Assembly (NCBI GenBank): GCA_045811525.1
Contig: JBJMTV010000037.1
Span: 1-64,000 of the forward strand
DNA from: VAZQ01 sp045811525
Lineage (GTDB): Bacteria > Pseudomonadota > Alphaproteobacteria > Rhizobiales > Xanthobacteraceae
Direction of reading: 5' to 3'
Length of the DNA: 64,000 nucleotides
Positions within the stretch are counted from its first letter, which is position 1. Every line of letters begins with the position of its first letter. Made by a program: the position numbers and the translations under genes. Positions 8,297 through 17,614 of this stretch are shown in pieces. A model generated the notes under the pieces. The model saw nothing but the letters and a program-made list of their open reading frames with translations, did not search any database and had not been told where the DNA came from.

Positions 8297-9685
8297 ATGC
8301 ACGATATCAAATGGCTGCGTGAGCACGCGGACGAGTTCGACCAAGGCCTGGCGCGGCGTGGCTTGCCCGCACAGGCGCGGCAACTGCTCGCCATCGACGA
8401 GACGCGCCGCGCTGCCATCCAGAAGGCGGAAGCGGCACTCGCCCGCCGCAACGCGGTGGCGCGCGAGATTGGCGCCGCCAAGAGAAGCAACGAGGAAGCC
8501 ACCGCTCAGTCGCTGCTTGGCGAGGTCGGCGCTCTCAAAGAGCAGATCCCCGCATTGGAGTCGGAGGCGAGCAAGGCGTCCCGCGACCTCGATGAGGCGA
8601 TTGCGCAGATCCCCAATCTACCGCTGGCCGACGTGCCCGACGGCAAGGACAGCAGTGACAACATCGAGCATCATCATTTTGGTGCTCCGCGCACGTACGG
8701 CTTTGCGCCTAAGCAACATTTCGAGCTGGGCGAAGCGCTGGGGCAAATGGACTTCGAAACCGCAGCCAAGCTGTCGGGTGCCCGCTTCGTTCTTTTGCGT
8801 TCGGGCTTGGCGCGGCTCGAGCGGGCGCTCGGACAATTCATGCTCGACCTGCATACGGGAACGCATGGATACCAAGAGATTGCGCCGCCGCTGCTGGTAC
8901 GTGACGAGGTGATGTATGGCACTGCGCAACTGCCGAAGTTCAGAGACGATCAGTTCGTAGTGACCAATACCGAGACGCTGCAGCAGGCTTTCGGCCGCGC
9001 CCTTGAGGAGGCAGCGACCGAGACTTCTCCTCGAATATCGATCGAGCAGCGTGTTACCCAGGCGCTGAACCGATTGTGGCTGATACCCACGGCCGAGGTG
9101 CCGCTCACGAATGTGGTGCGCGACGCAATTCTCGAGATGAATTCGCTGCCGATGCGCTTGACGGCCCTTACCCCGTGTTTCCGCGCCGAAGCCGGTGCTG
9201 CCGGAAAAGATACCCGCGGCATGATCAGGCAGCACCAGTTCAACAAGGTCGAGCTTGTCTCCATCACGGCACCTGAGCAGAGCAAGGACGAGCATGAGCG
9301 CATGCTCTCCTGCGCCGAAGAGGTGCTCCGGCGGCTCGATCTGCATTATCGGGTGGTGACCTTGTGCACCGGTGACATGGGTTTCCCCTCGCAAAAAACC
9401 TACGACATCGAGGTGTGGCTACCGGGGCAGAAAGCTTATCGCGAGATCTCATCATGCTCGCAGTGTGGTGACTTCCAGGCTCGCCGCATGAATGCGCGGT
9501 TTCGCGACAGCGCGAATAGGCGTGAGCTGCGATTTGTCCACACCCTCAACGGCTCGGGCGTCGCCGTCGGCCGGGCGCTCATCGCAATCATGGAAACTTA
9601 TCAGCAGCAGGACGGCTGCATTGCCATTCCGCAGGCGCTCGAGCCCTATATGGCTGGGCTGAAGGCGATCGACCGCGTCAAATGA
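8297..9685 (+). CDS. serS: seryl-tRNA synthetase
   Basis: This class II synthetase charges serine and selenocysteine tRNAs. The product of 462 residues begins MHDIKWLREHADEFDQGLARR. It has an N-terminal antiparallel coiled coil (about 30-105), then the catalytic core with motif 2 (TPCFRAEAGAAGKDTRGMIRQHQF) and motif 3 (NGSGVAVGRALIAIMETYQQ). There is a short insertion (about 245-257, before RISIEQRVTQALN) between the core motifs that I would not call unusual without alignment. It starts 23 bases after tatC. Confidence 0.96.
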   Translation: MHDIKWLREHADEFDQGLARRGLPAQARQLLAIDETRRAAIQKAEAALARRNAVAREIGAAKRSNEEATAQSLLGEVGALKEQIPALESEASKASRDLDEAIAQIPNLPLADVPDGKDSSDNIEHHHFGAPRTYGFAPKQHFELGEALGQMDFETAAKLSGARFVLLRSGLARLERALGQFMLDLHTGTHGYQEIAPPLLVRDEVMYGTAQLPKFRDDQFVVTNTETLQQAFGRALEEAATETSPRISIEQRVTQALNRLWLIPTAEVPLTNVVRDAILEMNSLPMRLTALTPCFRAEAGAAGKDTRGMIRQHQFNKVELVSITAPEQSKDEHERMLSCAEEVLRRLDLHYRVVTLCTGDMGFPSQKTYDIEVWLPGQKAYREISSCSQCGDFQARRMNARFRDSANRRELRFVHTLNGSGVAVGRALIAIMETYQQQDGCIAIPQALEPYMAGLKAIDRVK

Positions 9686-9752
9686 TCCGTTTTGCCCGCT
9701 TGCATGATGCGCTCTGCGGCGGCTGGTGCGTTCCCGGTCGATAACGGCACCG

Positions 9753-10517
9753 ATGCGAATTCTCATCACCAACGACGATGGCATCCATTCGGAAGGGCTC
9801 GAAGCGTGCCTTGAGATCGGCCAGGCGCTCTCGCGCGATGTTTGGGTGGTCGCACCGGAATTCGACCAGTCCGGCGTGTCCCACTCCCTCTCGCTGAATG
9901 ATCCGCTGCGACTGCGCGAAATTGCGGAGCGCCGCTATGCGGTCAAAGGGACGCCAACGGACTGTGTCATCATGGGTGCGCGCCACATCATCAAGGACCG
10001 TCCCCCCAATCTCTTGCTCTCGGGGGTGAATCGCGGACGCAACGCGGGCGAGGATGTGATCTACTCCGGTACAGTTGCGGGCGCCGTGGAAGGGACCATT
10101 CTGGGCGTCCCCTCGTTCGCACTGTCGCAGTCGTATAAGTCGCGCAGCGGCGAGCCGCCGCACTGGGAGACCGCAGTACGATATGGGCCCGAGATCATCC
10201 GCCGTGTGCTCGACACGGGCATTCCGCGCGATGTGCTGATCAACGTGAATTTTCCAGACTGTCCGCCCGGCGAGGTGAAGGGTATCTCGGTCACGAACCA
10301 GGGCCGCAACCGCCAGGACCGCCTGCACATCGATGCGCGCCAGGACGGGCGCGGCAATGCCTATTTCTGGATCGCTTACGTGCGCGTGCGAACTGTGCCG
10401 CCTGCCGATGGCAGTGACATTTCCGCGCTCAACGATAACCGTATCGCGATCACTCCGCTGCGGCTGGATATGACAGATGAGCCATTCCTCACCCGCCTGA
10501 CGGAGGTGTTCGATTGA
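9753..10517 (+). CDS. surE: 5'/3'-nucleotidase SurE
   Basis: This metal-dependent phosphatase acts on nucleoside monophosphates and exopolyphosphate and is linked to stationary-phase survival. The protein of 254 residues starts MRILITNDDGIHSEGL, with the metal-binding DD pair at residues 8-9. The conserved VKGTPTDC and LLLSGVNRGRNAGEDVIYSGTVAGA segments are present. The start is placed at the ATG giving exactly this N-terminus. It belongs to a surE, pcm, nlpD order that is also seen in Enterobacteria, here split by a minus-strand receiver gene. Confidence 0.95.
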   Translation: MRILITNDDGIHSEGLEACLEIGQALSRDVWVVAPEFDQSGVSHSLSLNDPLRLREIAERRYAVKGTPTDCVIMGARHIIKDRPPNLLLSGVNRGRNAGEDVIYSGTVAGAVEGTILGVPSFALSQSYKSRSGEPPHWETAVRYGPEIIRRVLDTGIPRDVLINVNFPDCPPGEVKGISVTNQGRNRQDRLHIDARQDGRGNAYFWIAYVRVRTVPPADGSDISALNDNRIAITPLRLDMTDEPFLTRLTEVFD

Positions 10518-10533
10518 ACGCGGGATCGGCCCA

Positions 10534-10896
10534 CTATTTGAGAGCTGCCTCGAGCGCCCGCTTGAGCCCTTCGATCTGAAACGGCTTTTTCAGGATGGGC
10601 CGGTCCCGGTATGGCTCCGGCAACCCGCGCTCGCCGTAACCCGTGGCAAACACGAAGGGCGTGCCGCGGGATGCGAGGGCGTCAGCGACCGGCACAATGG
10701 GATGACCGCCGAGATCGACGTCGAGAATAGCGACATCGAAGCTTTTGTTCGCGACCGCGCTGAGCGCTTCATCGAGGCGTCCAGCTTCGGCGCCGACCGT
10801 GTAGCCGAGCTCATCCAGCATGTCCTCCAGGAGCATGCGGATCATCAGCTCATCTTCCACGATCAGAATGTGCTTGCCGTTGGGGCGTGCCCCCAT
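10534..10896 (-). CDS. orphan single-domain response regulator, FATGY type
   Basis: The stand-alone CheY-like receiver has 120 residues. The acidic pair is E14-D15, the phosphoacceptor is D59 (in AILDVDLGG) and the conserved Lys-Pro is K104-P105. The FVFATGYGERGL segment at 81-92 identifies the FAT GUY receiver family common in Alphaproteobacteria. In that family the usual Thr/Ser switch region is altered, and partners are often HWE/HisKA2-type kinases. No histidine kinase or output domain is nearby. It is antisense to the surE-pcm direction and begins 151 bases from the pcm start. Confidence 0.88.
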   Translation of the reverse strand: MGARPNGKHILIVEDELMIRMLLEDMLDELGYTVGAEAGRLDEALSAVANKSFDVAILDVDLGGHPIVPVADALASRGTPFVFATGYGERGLPEPYRDRPILKKPFQIEGLKRALEAALK

Positions 10897-11047
10897 CCTT
10901 CGACCTCCGGTTCAGGTCCAAATTACACAGAATGGTGGCTGGATTGAATAGGGCCGGTGGGACCCCGGCAGCCTTGCGGTGGCCGCCCTCATCAAAACTA
11001 TCGAGATGGCGCGACTTCGGGGGTAAGCTCGCGCGGGAGGCAAAGCC

Positions 11048-11707
11048 GTGCCCAACCACCTGCCTGCGGATGACAATGTGGGCCGTATGCAGTTCCTGCT
11101 GGCCCTGCGCCAACGCGGCATCACTGATGCCAGCGTGCTGCGCGCGATGGACGAAGTGCCGCGCGAGCATTTCGTCGAGAGCCCGTATGTCGAGGAAGCC
11201 TATGCCGACCAGGCGCTGCCGATCGCTTGCGGGCAAACGATAAGCCAGCCCTATGTCGTGGCCTACATGACCGAGCAGCTGCGGCTCGAGCCCGAGCATC
11301 GCGCTCTCGAGATTGGCACCGGATCGGGGTATCAAGCCGCCATTTTGTCACGCCTCGCGCAGAACGTGGTCAGCATTGAGCGATACCGCACGCTCGCTGA
11401 GCGGGCCCGAAATCGCCTGGCGGCACTCGGCTATGACAATGTCGAGGTGCGGGCAGGTGATGGTTTGGCAGGAGCGCCTGACCGTGCTCCTTTTGACCGC
11501 ATCATCATCACTGCGGCTGCTGAAAGCGTGCCCGACGCGCTGCTGGAGCAATTGAGCGAAGGCGGGGTCTTGATCCTTCCACTGGGTTCACACACAGGGA
11601 CGCAGCACCTCGTGAAGCTCACCAAGGGCGCAGCTGGCCTCGCGCGAGAGACGCTCATTGGCGTGCGTTTCGTGCCGCTGCTGCCGGGCCCGGCACACGA
11701 GCTCTGA
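11048..11707 (+). CDS. pcm: protein-L-isoaspartate O-methyltransferase
   Basis: This SAM-dependent enzyme repairs isoaspartyl residues in aged proteins. The product of 219 residues has the family segment DEVPREHFVESPY, the substrate-region stretch GQTISQPYVVAYM, and SAM-binding motif I in ALEIGTGSGYQAAILSRLA. The GTG start at 11048 follows a GGGAGG site at about 11034-11039. It sits between surE and the NlpD-like gene, a conserved repair and stationary-phase arrangement. Confidence 0.93.
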   Translation: MPNHLPADDNVGRMQFLLALRQRGITDASVLRAMDEVPREHFVESPYVEEAYADQALPIACGQTISQPYVVAYMTEQLRLEPEHRALEIGTGSGYQAAILSRLAQNVVSIERYRTLAERARNRLAALGYDNVEVRAGDGLAGAPDRAPFDRIIITAAAESVPDALLEQLSEGGVLILPLGSHTGTQHLVKLTKGAAGLARETLIGVRFVPLLPGPAHEL

Positions 11708-11843
11708 TTCCTCGTTTGCATTTGCCGAGAACCACGACACTGCCGGAAGTGCAAAAGTAAGGTTGAGAGGGCGTAATCATTTAATTGTTGTTTACCCGCG
11801 CGGTGTTTACTGCGGCCCTGTATTGCGTACCGAGTGGGTAACA

Positions 11844-13169
11844 ATGTCCCGCGTGACCGAGTTGCGGCGCGTCTGGTGCTGGCCACGAGCCGCTGCGCTA
11901 ACGCTGATGACGATCAGTGTCGCCGCCTGCAGCAATGAATCGTCGCGTTTCAACGACGATCCTTTTCGCCCCAGCTCGGAAGCAACCGGGTCGGTCGGCC
12001 AAGCTCAGGCGGTGCCGACCGGCGCCGTGGAGGCTCGTCCGCTTCCCCCGCAAGCCGCGGCCGTGCAGCCGCTACCGCCCACCACCGGCACGGCAGGCGG
12101 TGGCCGCGGCATAGCCTCGTACACGCCAAATCCCAGTCCAGCGCGCCTGCGACCCGCCGGGAACGCGGAAGTGACCGGGTCGCTGGTGGCCGCGCCGAAG
12201 CCTGGCCCTTCAGGGCATTGGACCTGGGATGGCGGCACTCCAGTTACGGTGGCGAACGGCGACACCGTCGACGCTATCGCACGCCGCTACGGCGTACCGG
12301 GCTCGGCCATCATTCAGGCCAACAATCTGCCATCGCCGCCCACGGTGCACGCCGGCCAGCAGCTGGTCATCCCACGTTACAGCGCGGCCCCGGGCGCGGT
12401 CACTCGTCCGGGCCTGCCGGCGCACAAGCCAGCCGCCGTTCCGGCCATGAGTCAAAGCGGCAGCCCTGGCGTGCACGTTGTGGCCCCGGGGGAGACGCTC
12501 AGCAAGATCGCGCGTCTCTACGGCAAGCGCGTCGATGAAATCGCCCGCGCCAACAATCTCGCCCCTGCGACGAGACTGAATGTAGGCGATCGGCTGACGA
12601 TACCAGGTGTGCGCAGCGCAGCAGCGGGTGCGGCCGGGAAGACTGCGCCGGCGCTCGCGCAAGGAAAGACCGTGACGTCGCAGACGGCCGCGGCGGAAGG
12701 CGAGACTGCGGCGAGCGCCAGCGTTTTCACGCCAGTCGACCCCCCCGCCAGCAAGGATGCCGGGAAGTCGGCCGAGGCCACCGGCTCACTGCCAAAATTG
12801 CGATGGCCGGCCAATGGTCGCGTGATCGCCGGATTCGGCCCGAGCACAAACGGTCAGCAGAATGACGGCATCAACATCGCCTTGCCCGAGAACACCCAGG
12901 TGAAGGCGGCTGAAGACGGGGTGGTCGCCTATGCCGGCAACGAGCTCAAGGGCTATGGCAATCTGGTTCTGGTCCGCCACCCGAACGGCTATGTAACAGC
13001 CTACGCTCACGCGAAGGAGCTGCTGGTCAAGCGGGGAGACCAGGTGAAACGCGGGCAAGTCATCCTGCGTTCGGGCCAGACCGGCACCGTCAACTCGCCG
13101 CAACTCCATTTTGAGGTTCGCAAAGGCGCAACGCCGATGGACCCAACGAGGTTCTTGGGCGGCGCCTAG
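11844..13169 (+). CDS. nlpD: NlpD-like lipoprotein: two LysM domains plus degenerate M23/LytM domain
   Basis: The predicted lipoprotein has 441 residues, with its lipobox ending at Cys29 (ISVAAC). LysM domains lie at about 134-177 and 209-254; they bind peptidoglycan. A C-terminal LytM/M23 fold spans about 318-440. The zinc ligands of active M23 peptidases are mostly lost: the expected His is N340, the Asp is N344 and the first His of HxH is Q420; H389 and H422 remain. Such degenerate LytM proteins (E. coli NlpD, Caulobacter DipM) activate cell-wall amidases at division. The surE-pcm-nlpD order supports the name. The ATG at 11844 gives the signal peptide. Confidence 0.85.
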   Translation: MSRVTELRRVWCWPRAAALTLMTISVAACSNESSRFNDDPFRPSSEATGSVGQAQAVPTGAVEARPLPPQAAAVQPLPPTTGTAGGGRGIASYTPNPSPARLRPAGNAEVTGSLVAAPKPGPSGHWTWDGGTPVTVANGDTVDAIARRYGVPGSAIIQANNLPSPPTVHAGQQLVIPRYSAAPGAVTRPGLPAHKPAAVPAMSQSGSPGVHVVAPGETLSKIARLYGKRVDEIARANNLAPATRLNVGDRLTIPGVRSAAAGAAGKTAPALAQGKTVTSQTAAAEGETAASASVFTPVDPPASKDAGKSAEATGSLPKLRWPANGRVIAGFGPSTNGQQNDGINIALPENTQVKAAEDGVVAYAGNELKGYGNLVLVRHPNGYVTAYAHAKELLVKRGDQVKRGQVILRSGQTGTVNSPQLHFEVRKGATPMDPTRFLGGA

Positions 13170-13238
13170 ACGATCCGCCGCCGGGCTTCCGCTGATCGGG
13201 TTTGTCGCGCGTAGAGCCTGACACAGGACGTCGTGTTT

Positions 13239-14189
13239 TCAGGCCATCCCATGGCTCAAGCTGACCCCGAGCCGCCCCGCGAGATCCTGGACGAATTGCC
13301 AAGCGACCCGACCGGAGCGCGCGCCGCGCGTTGTGGCCCATTCCAGCGCCTCACGATGGAGCTCATCGCGCCCGCACGCGATTGCGTAATAGGTGACATA
13401 CCCATCGACCATCGCCAGGAACTCGTCCTGGCTGCAGCGATGAAATCCCAGCCAGAGTCCGAATCTGTCAGAGAGTGAGACTTTCTCCTCCACGGCTTCG
13501 CCGGGGTTGATGGCGGTCGAGCGCTCGTTTTCCATCATGTCGCGCGCCATGAGATGGCGCCGATTGGATGTCGCGTAGAAAACGACATTGTCAGGACGAC
13601 CCTCAATGCCGCCCTCCAGCATGGCCTTCAGCGACTTGTAGGTGGTGTCCTCGACCTCGAATGAAAGATCATCGCAGAATACGATGAAACGATAAGGTGC
13701 GTTACGCACCAGGCTCATAAGATTGGGCAGGCTTTCGATGTCCTCGCGATGAATCTCGATGAGCTTGAGCCGGCCGCGCCGTTCAGCCTGCGCTCTCTTG
13801 TCGTGATGCGCCACGTTCACGGCAGCATGCACAGCCTTGACCAATGAAGACTTGCCCATTCCGCGCGCGCCCCACAGAAGGGCATTGTTGGCGGGCAGCC
13901 CACGGGCAAACCGCTGCGTGTTGTCAACCAGCACGTCGCGAACGCGATCGATACCCTTGAGGAGAGACATTTCGACGCGATTGACCCTGTTGACCGGCAG
14001 AAGCTGACCATCGGGAAGCCAGGAGAAAGCATCGGCGCCGTCGAACTGCGGGGGGCTCGGAGCGGCGGGAGCGAGGCGCTCGAGTGCGTCTGCTATCCTC
14101 TCCAGCATGAGCCGCTGCGAAGCAGAGCCGTTGCCTGCTCGGCCGGTCGCTCTGCCGCCTGCGGATCGCCTGTTGGGGGTTCGGGGCAT
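13239..14189 (-). CDS. DUF815-family AAA ATPase
   Basis: The product has 316 residues from the ATG at 14189; an upstream TTG at 14240 is in frame but less likely. Walker A is WGARGMGKSSLVKA and Walker B is FIVFCDDLSFE. The later YATSNRRHLM and SLSDRFGLWLGF stretches are the sensor and arginine-finger regions typical of PF05673 proteins. The family is widespread and of unknown cellular role. In Hyphomicrobiales it is regularly found beside yajC, divergently transcribed as here. The N-terminal 25 residues are basic and disordered. Confidence 0.88.
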   Translation of the reverse strand: MPRTPNRRSAGGRATGRAGNGSASQRLMLERIADALERLAPAAPSPPQFDGADAFSWLPDGQLLPVNRVNRVEMSLLKGIDRVRDVLVDNTQRFARGLPANNALLWGARGMGKSSLVKAVHAAVNVAHHDKRAQAERRGRLKLIEIHREDIESLPNLMSLVRNAPYRFIVFCDDLSFEVEDTTYKSLKAMLEGGIEGRPDNVVFYATSNRRHLMARDMMENERSTAINPGEAVEEKVSLSDRFGLWLGFHRCSQDEFLAMVDGYVTYYAIACGRDELHREALEWATTRGARSGRVAWQFVQDLAGRLGVSLSHGMA

Positions 14190-14401
14190 GGAATGAGGAG
14201 CTTGCGAAGCACCCTTACCGAGGCGCGGCAGACGCTGCAAGAGAGGAGCCTAAAAGCCTGCCAAAACTGAAGGTTTCGACTTCGGCCCCAGGCCTTTGCA
14301 CGACATTGCAATTGGGCCCCTGACGGCTATAGTCCGCGCCGATTTCATCGCCGCCGGCGCGGGCTCAAGAGAGCGCCAAATCCAGCCGCAAGGACGTCAA
14401 G

Positions 14402-14743
14402 ATGCTCGTCACGCCCGCGTATGCCCAGATGGGTCTGTTCAGCGGCGACAACCCCATGCTGCAATTGCTGCCCTTCGTCTTGATCTTCGTCATCATGTAT
14501 TTTTTGATCCTGCGGCCGCAGCAGAAACGGGCCAAGGATCACCAGGAGTTGGTCAAGAACTTGCGTCGTGGGGACAGTGTTGTTACGTCAGGCGGACTGA
14601 TGGGTAAGGTGACGAAGGTGGTCGATGACGACCACATCGAGGTTGAGATCGCTGATGGCGTGCGCGTGCGCCAAGTCCGTTCAATGGTGTCGGGCGTGCG
14701 CACCAAGGGCGAACCAGTCAAGGACGACGCGAGCAAGGGTTAG
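14402..14743 (+). CDS. yajC: preprotein translocase accessory subunit YajC
   Basis: The 113-residue inner-membrane protein associates with SecDF and SecYEG. It has one membrane helix (LQLLPFVLIFVIMYFLIL) followed by the hallmark RPQQKRAKDHQELVKNLRRGD and VVTSGGLMGKV. The gene is followed by secD and secF, the usual operon, but here a 290-base gap filled with repeat elements separates yajC from secD. Confidence 0.95.
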   Translation: MLVTPAYAQMGLFSGDNPMLQLLPFVLIFVIMYFLILRPQQKRAKDHQELVKNLRRGDSVVTSGGLMGKVTKVVDDDHIEVEIADGVRVRQVRSMVSGVRTKGEPVKDDASKG

Positions 14744-14810
14744 TGTCTCGATTTCGAAGCTCGCATGGTATGCGGCAGCATGCTCTGCGAGCTTCGAAAG
14801 CGAGAGACAC
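14743..14810 (+). repeat. dispersed palindromic repeat, copy B1 (long hairpin at the yajC stop)
   Basis: TTTCGAAGCTCGCA (14752-14765) pairs perfectly with TGCGAGCTTCGAAA (14786-14799), and outer GTGTCTC (14743-14749) pairs with GAGACAC (14804-14810). The stem begins on the last base of the yajC stop codon. It shares the CGAAGCTCGCA core with the copy at 42031-42134. As RNA it could act as a processing or attenuation structure between yajC and secD. Confidence 0.7.
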
Positions 14811-14814
14811 GAGT

Positions 14815-14965
14815 ATGACGGTTCAGAAATCCGCATCATCTTTCCGCAAGCTCATCATGCGGACCTCTGAACCAAAGCCACACGAGATCCATACTGACCC
14901 ACTGTCCTTGGATTGCGGAGTTCGCAAACTACGCTGTCGCCATGCGAGCTTCGGAATCGGGACAC
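14815..14965 (+). repeat. dispersed palindromic repeat, copy B2
   Basis: The element contains an inverted repeat (GGTTCAGA at 14820-14827 with TCTGAACC at 14866-14873), then AAAGCCACACGAGATCCAT, then AGTTCGCAAACTACG and TGCGAGCTTCGGAATCGGGACA. The block order matches copy A at 3649-3770, but copy A lacks the roughly 45 bases between the first inverted arms. Together with B1 it fills almost the whole yajC-secD gap. Confidence 0.7.
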
Positions 14966-15033
14966 TAGTAACCTGATCGGCCGCGTTCCGGTCCGATCTT
15001 TGTGGCGGCGAGCATCGTTGCGCCGGAACCATC

Positions 15034-16641
15034 ATGCTGAATATTTCGACGTGGAAAGCGACTGCGATTTTGCTGACGGCATTCATCGTCTGCATGTGCG
15101 CTGTGCCAAATTTCTTCCCCGAATCCACCGTGAAGCGCTGGCCTGCATGGGCGCAGCGGCACGTGGTGCTCGGCCTGGATCTGCAGGGCGGCTCGCACAT
15201 TCTGCTGGAGGTCGATCAGAACGACGTGAAGCGGCAGAAGCTCCTCGCCGTCCAGGACGATGTACGCAAGGTGTTGCGCGAGGCTCGGGTCGGCTTGACC
15301 GGTGCGCCCATCATCCGCGGGAACTCGGTCGAGGTGCGGATCCGCGAATCCGACCTGCAGGCGGGGCTTGCGAAGCTGCGTGACCTCGCCCAGCCGCTCG
15401 GCGGGTTTCTGGGTACCACGGGGGCCCGCTCGCTGGATGTGGAGAACGTCGGCGGTGGTCTCGTCCGCTTGACCGTGACTGATCCGGCAATTCTCGAGCG
15501 GGTACGGCAGGTGGTGGATCAATCGGTCGAGATCATCAACAAGCGGGTCAATCAGCTGGGGCTTGTCGAGCCTTCGATTCAACGTCAGGGCAATGATCGC
15601 ATTCTGGTGCAGGTACCCGGCCTGGGAGATCCGCAGCAGCTGCTCGACATTCTGGGCAAGACCGCCAAACTGACATTCCGGCTGGTCGACACTTCGATGC
15701 CGGCGGAGCAGGCCGTGCAGACGCGGCCGCCGGCGGAATCGGAGATCGTCTACGGGACCAAGGCAGAGAACCGGCAGCCGTATCTTCTCGAGAAGCGAGT
15801 AATTGTTTCAGGTGACGAGCTCACCGACGCGCAGCCCGGCTTTGATCAGCGGACGAGCGAACCCATCGTCTCTTTCAAATTCAACACATCGGGAGCCCGC
15901 AAGTTTGCGCAGGTGACGCAAGAGAATGTGGGGCGGCCCTTCGCCATCGTGCTCGATGACGAGGTGATCTCCGCACCGGTGATCCGTGAGCCGATCATTG
16001 GCGGTGCCGGGCAGATCTCGGGAAGCTTCACCGTTGAATCAGCAAATAACCTTGCCATTCTGCTGCGTGCCGGTGCGCTGCCGGCGAAGCTCACCGCCAT
16101 CGAGCAACGCGTGGTAGGGGCGGGCCTTGGTCAGGATTCAATCGAGAAAGGGAAGCTTGCATCGTATTTTGGCGCTGCGCTCGTGGTCATCTTCATGGTG
16201 GTCACGTATGGCATCTTCGGCGTATTCGCGAGCGTCGCAGTGGGAATCAATGTCGGCATGATCTTCGGCGTGCTGTCGCTCCTGAATGCCACGCTCACAC
16301 TTCCCGGCATTATCGGCATCGTGCTCACGATCGGCATTGCTGTCGACAGCAACGTTCTGATTTACGAACGCATCCGCGAGGAGGTTCGGACCGGCCGTAC
16401 GCCGATCACCGCGATTGATGCCGGTTTCACGCGTGCGCTCGCCACCATTCTCGACTCGAACATCACGACCTTCATTGCGGCAGCGGTCCTTTTCTTTTTC
16501 GGCAGCGGGCCGGTACGCGGTTTTGCCGTGACACTCGGTGTCGGCATCGTGACCACGGTCTTTACCGCGTTCACTCTGACGCGGCTGATTGTGGCCTGGT
16601 GGGTGCGCTGGGCACGGCCGCGACAGCTCGCGATTTCATGA
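15034..16641 (+). CDS. secD: protein translocase subunit SecD
   Basis: This RND-type membrane protein uses the proton gradient to complete Sec export. The product of 535 residues has an N-terminal span (about 5-22) and a large periplasmic P1 domain with the LGLDLQGGSHILLEVD motif. Five C-terminal spans begin near residue 370. The conserved IGIAVDSNVLIYERIREE motif carries the proton-relay Asp. secF follows 13 bases downstream. Confidence 0.96.
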   Translation: MLNISTWKATAILLTAFIVCMCAVPNFFPESTVKRWPAWAQRHVVLGLDLQGGSHILLEVDQNDVKRQKLLAVQDDVRKVLREARVGLTGAPIIRGNSVEVRIRESDLQAGLAKLRDLAQPLGGFLGTTGARSLDVENVGGGLVRLTVTDPAILERVRQVVDQSVEIINKRVNQLGLVEPSIQRQGNDRILVQVPGLGDPQQLLDILGKTAKLTFRLVDTSMPAEQAVQTRPPAESEIVYGTKAENRQPYLLEKRVIVSGDELTDAQPGFDQRTSEPIVSFKFNTSGARKFAQVTQENVGRPFAIVLDDEVISAPVIREPIIGGAGQISGSFTVESANNLAILLRAGALPAKLTAIEQRVVGAGLGQDSIEKGKLASYFGAALVVIFMVVTYGIFGVFASVAVGINVGMIFGVLSLLNATLTLPGIIGIVLTIGIAVDSNVLIYERIREEVRTGRTPITAIDAGFTRALATILDSNITTFIAAAVLFFFGSGPVRGFAVTLGVGIVTTVFTAFTLTRLIVAWWVRWARPRQLAIS

Positions 16642-16654
16642 AATCGAGGCCGAT

Positions 16655-17614
16655 GTGCGCCTGCACCATGCTATTCCGCTCCTGCGCATCGTCCCGGACG
16701 ACACGAAGTTCGATTTCATGCGCTTTCGGCGCATCAGCTTTCCGGTATCTGCGGCGCTCTCGATCCTGGCGATCCTGCTCTACTTCTTCCACGGACTGAA
16801 TTTCGGCATCGACTTCATCGGCGGCACACTGATCGAGGTGCAATCCAAGAGCGGACCCGCCGACCTTGCCAAGATGCGGACGACCTTGAGCGAGCTCGGC
16901 CTGGGCGACGTGCAATTGCAGCAGTTCGGCGGACCGGAAAATGTCCTCATCCGCGTTGCGCAGCAGCCCGGAGGAGAGGGGGCCCAGCAGGCGGCCAAGG
17001 TGAAGGTCCGCCAGGCTCTTGGCAGCGACGTCGATGTCAGACGTGAGGAGGTGGTCGGCCCGCGCGTCTCAACGGAGCTCCTCGCCAAAAGTACGATCGG
17101 CCTCGGGCTCGCGATTTTGGCGATCCTGATTTATCTGTGGTTCAGGTTCGAATGGCAGTTCGCGCTCGGGGCGATGATCGCAAACGTGCACGACCTGGTG
17201 CTGACCATCGGCTACATGTCGCTCACGCAGATCGATTTCGACCTTGCAAGCATCGCTGCGCTGCTGACCATTCTCGGCTACTCGCTCAACGATACGGTGG
17301 TGATCTACGACCGCATCCGCGAGATGCTGCGGCGTTACAAGCGTATGCCGATGCCGGAGCTGCTCAACGTGTCGGTCAATTCGACGCTGTCGCGGTCGAT
17401 CATTACCCACGTCACTGTCACGCTCTCGCTGCTTGCTTTGCTGTTCTTCGGCGGGCACGCCATTCACAGCTTTGTGGCCACCATGATCTTCGGCGTGGTG
17501 CTGGTCGGCACATACACGTCGGTGTTCATTGCTGCTCCGATCCTCATCTATCTCGGGGTCGGCACCTCGCGCATGGAAACGGACGCGCGCGTTGCCGCCA
17601 AGGCGCGCCCCTGA
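16655..17614 (+). CDS. secF: protein translocase subunit SecF
   Basis: This is the partner of SecD in the SecDF-YajC complex. It has about 319 residues with six spans, the FGIDFIGGTLIEVQ motif after the first span, and the GYSLNDTVVIYDRIREMLRRY motif with the conserved Asp. The exact start is uncertain. A GTG at 16655 is chosen because GAGG lies a few bases before it; an ATG at 16718 would give a protein beginning MRFRRISFPVS. Both keep every domain. Confidence 0.94.
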   Translation: MRLHHAIPLLRIVPDDTKFDFMRFRRISFPVSAALSILAILLYFFHGLNFGIDFIGGTLIEVQSKSGPADLAKMRTTLSELGLGDVQLQQFGGPENVLIRVAQQPGGEGAQQAAKVKVRQALGSDVDVRREEVVGPRVSTELLAKSTIGLGLAILAILIYLWFRFEWQFALGAMIANVHDLVLTIGYMSLTQIDFDLASIAALLTILGYSLNDTVVIYDRIREMLRRYKRMPMPELLNVSVNSTLSRSIITHVTVTLSLLALLFFGGHAIHSFVATMIFGVVLVGTYTSVFIAAPILIYLGVGTSRMETDARVAAKARP

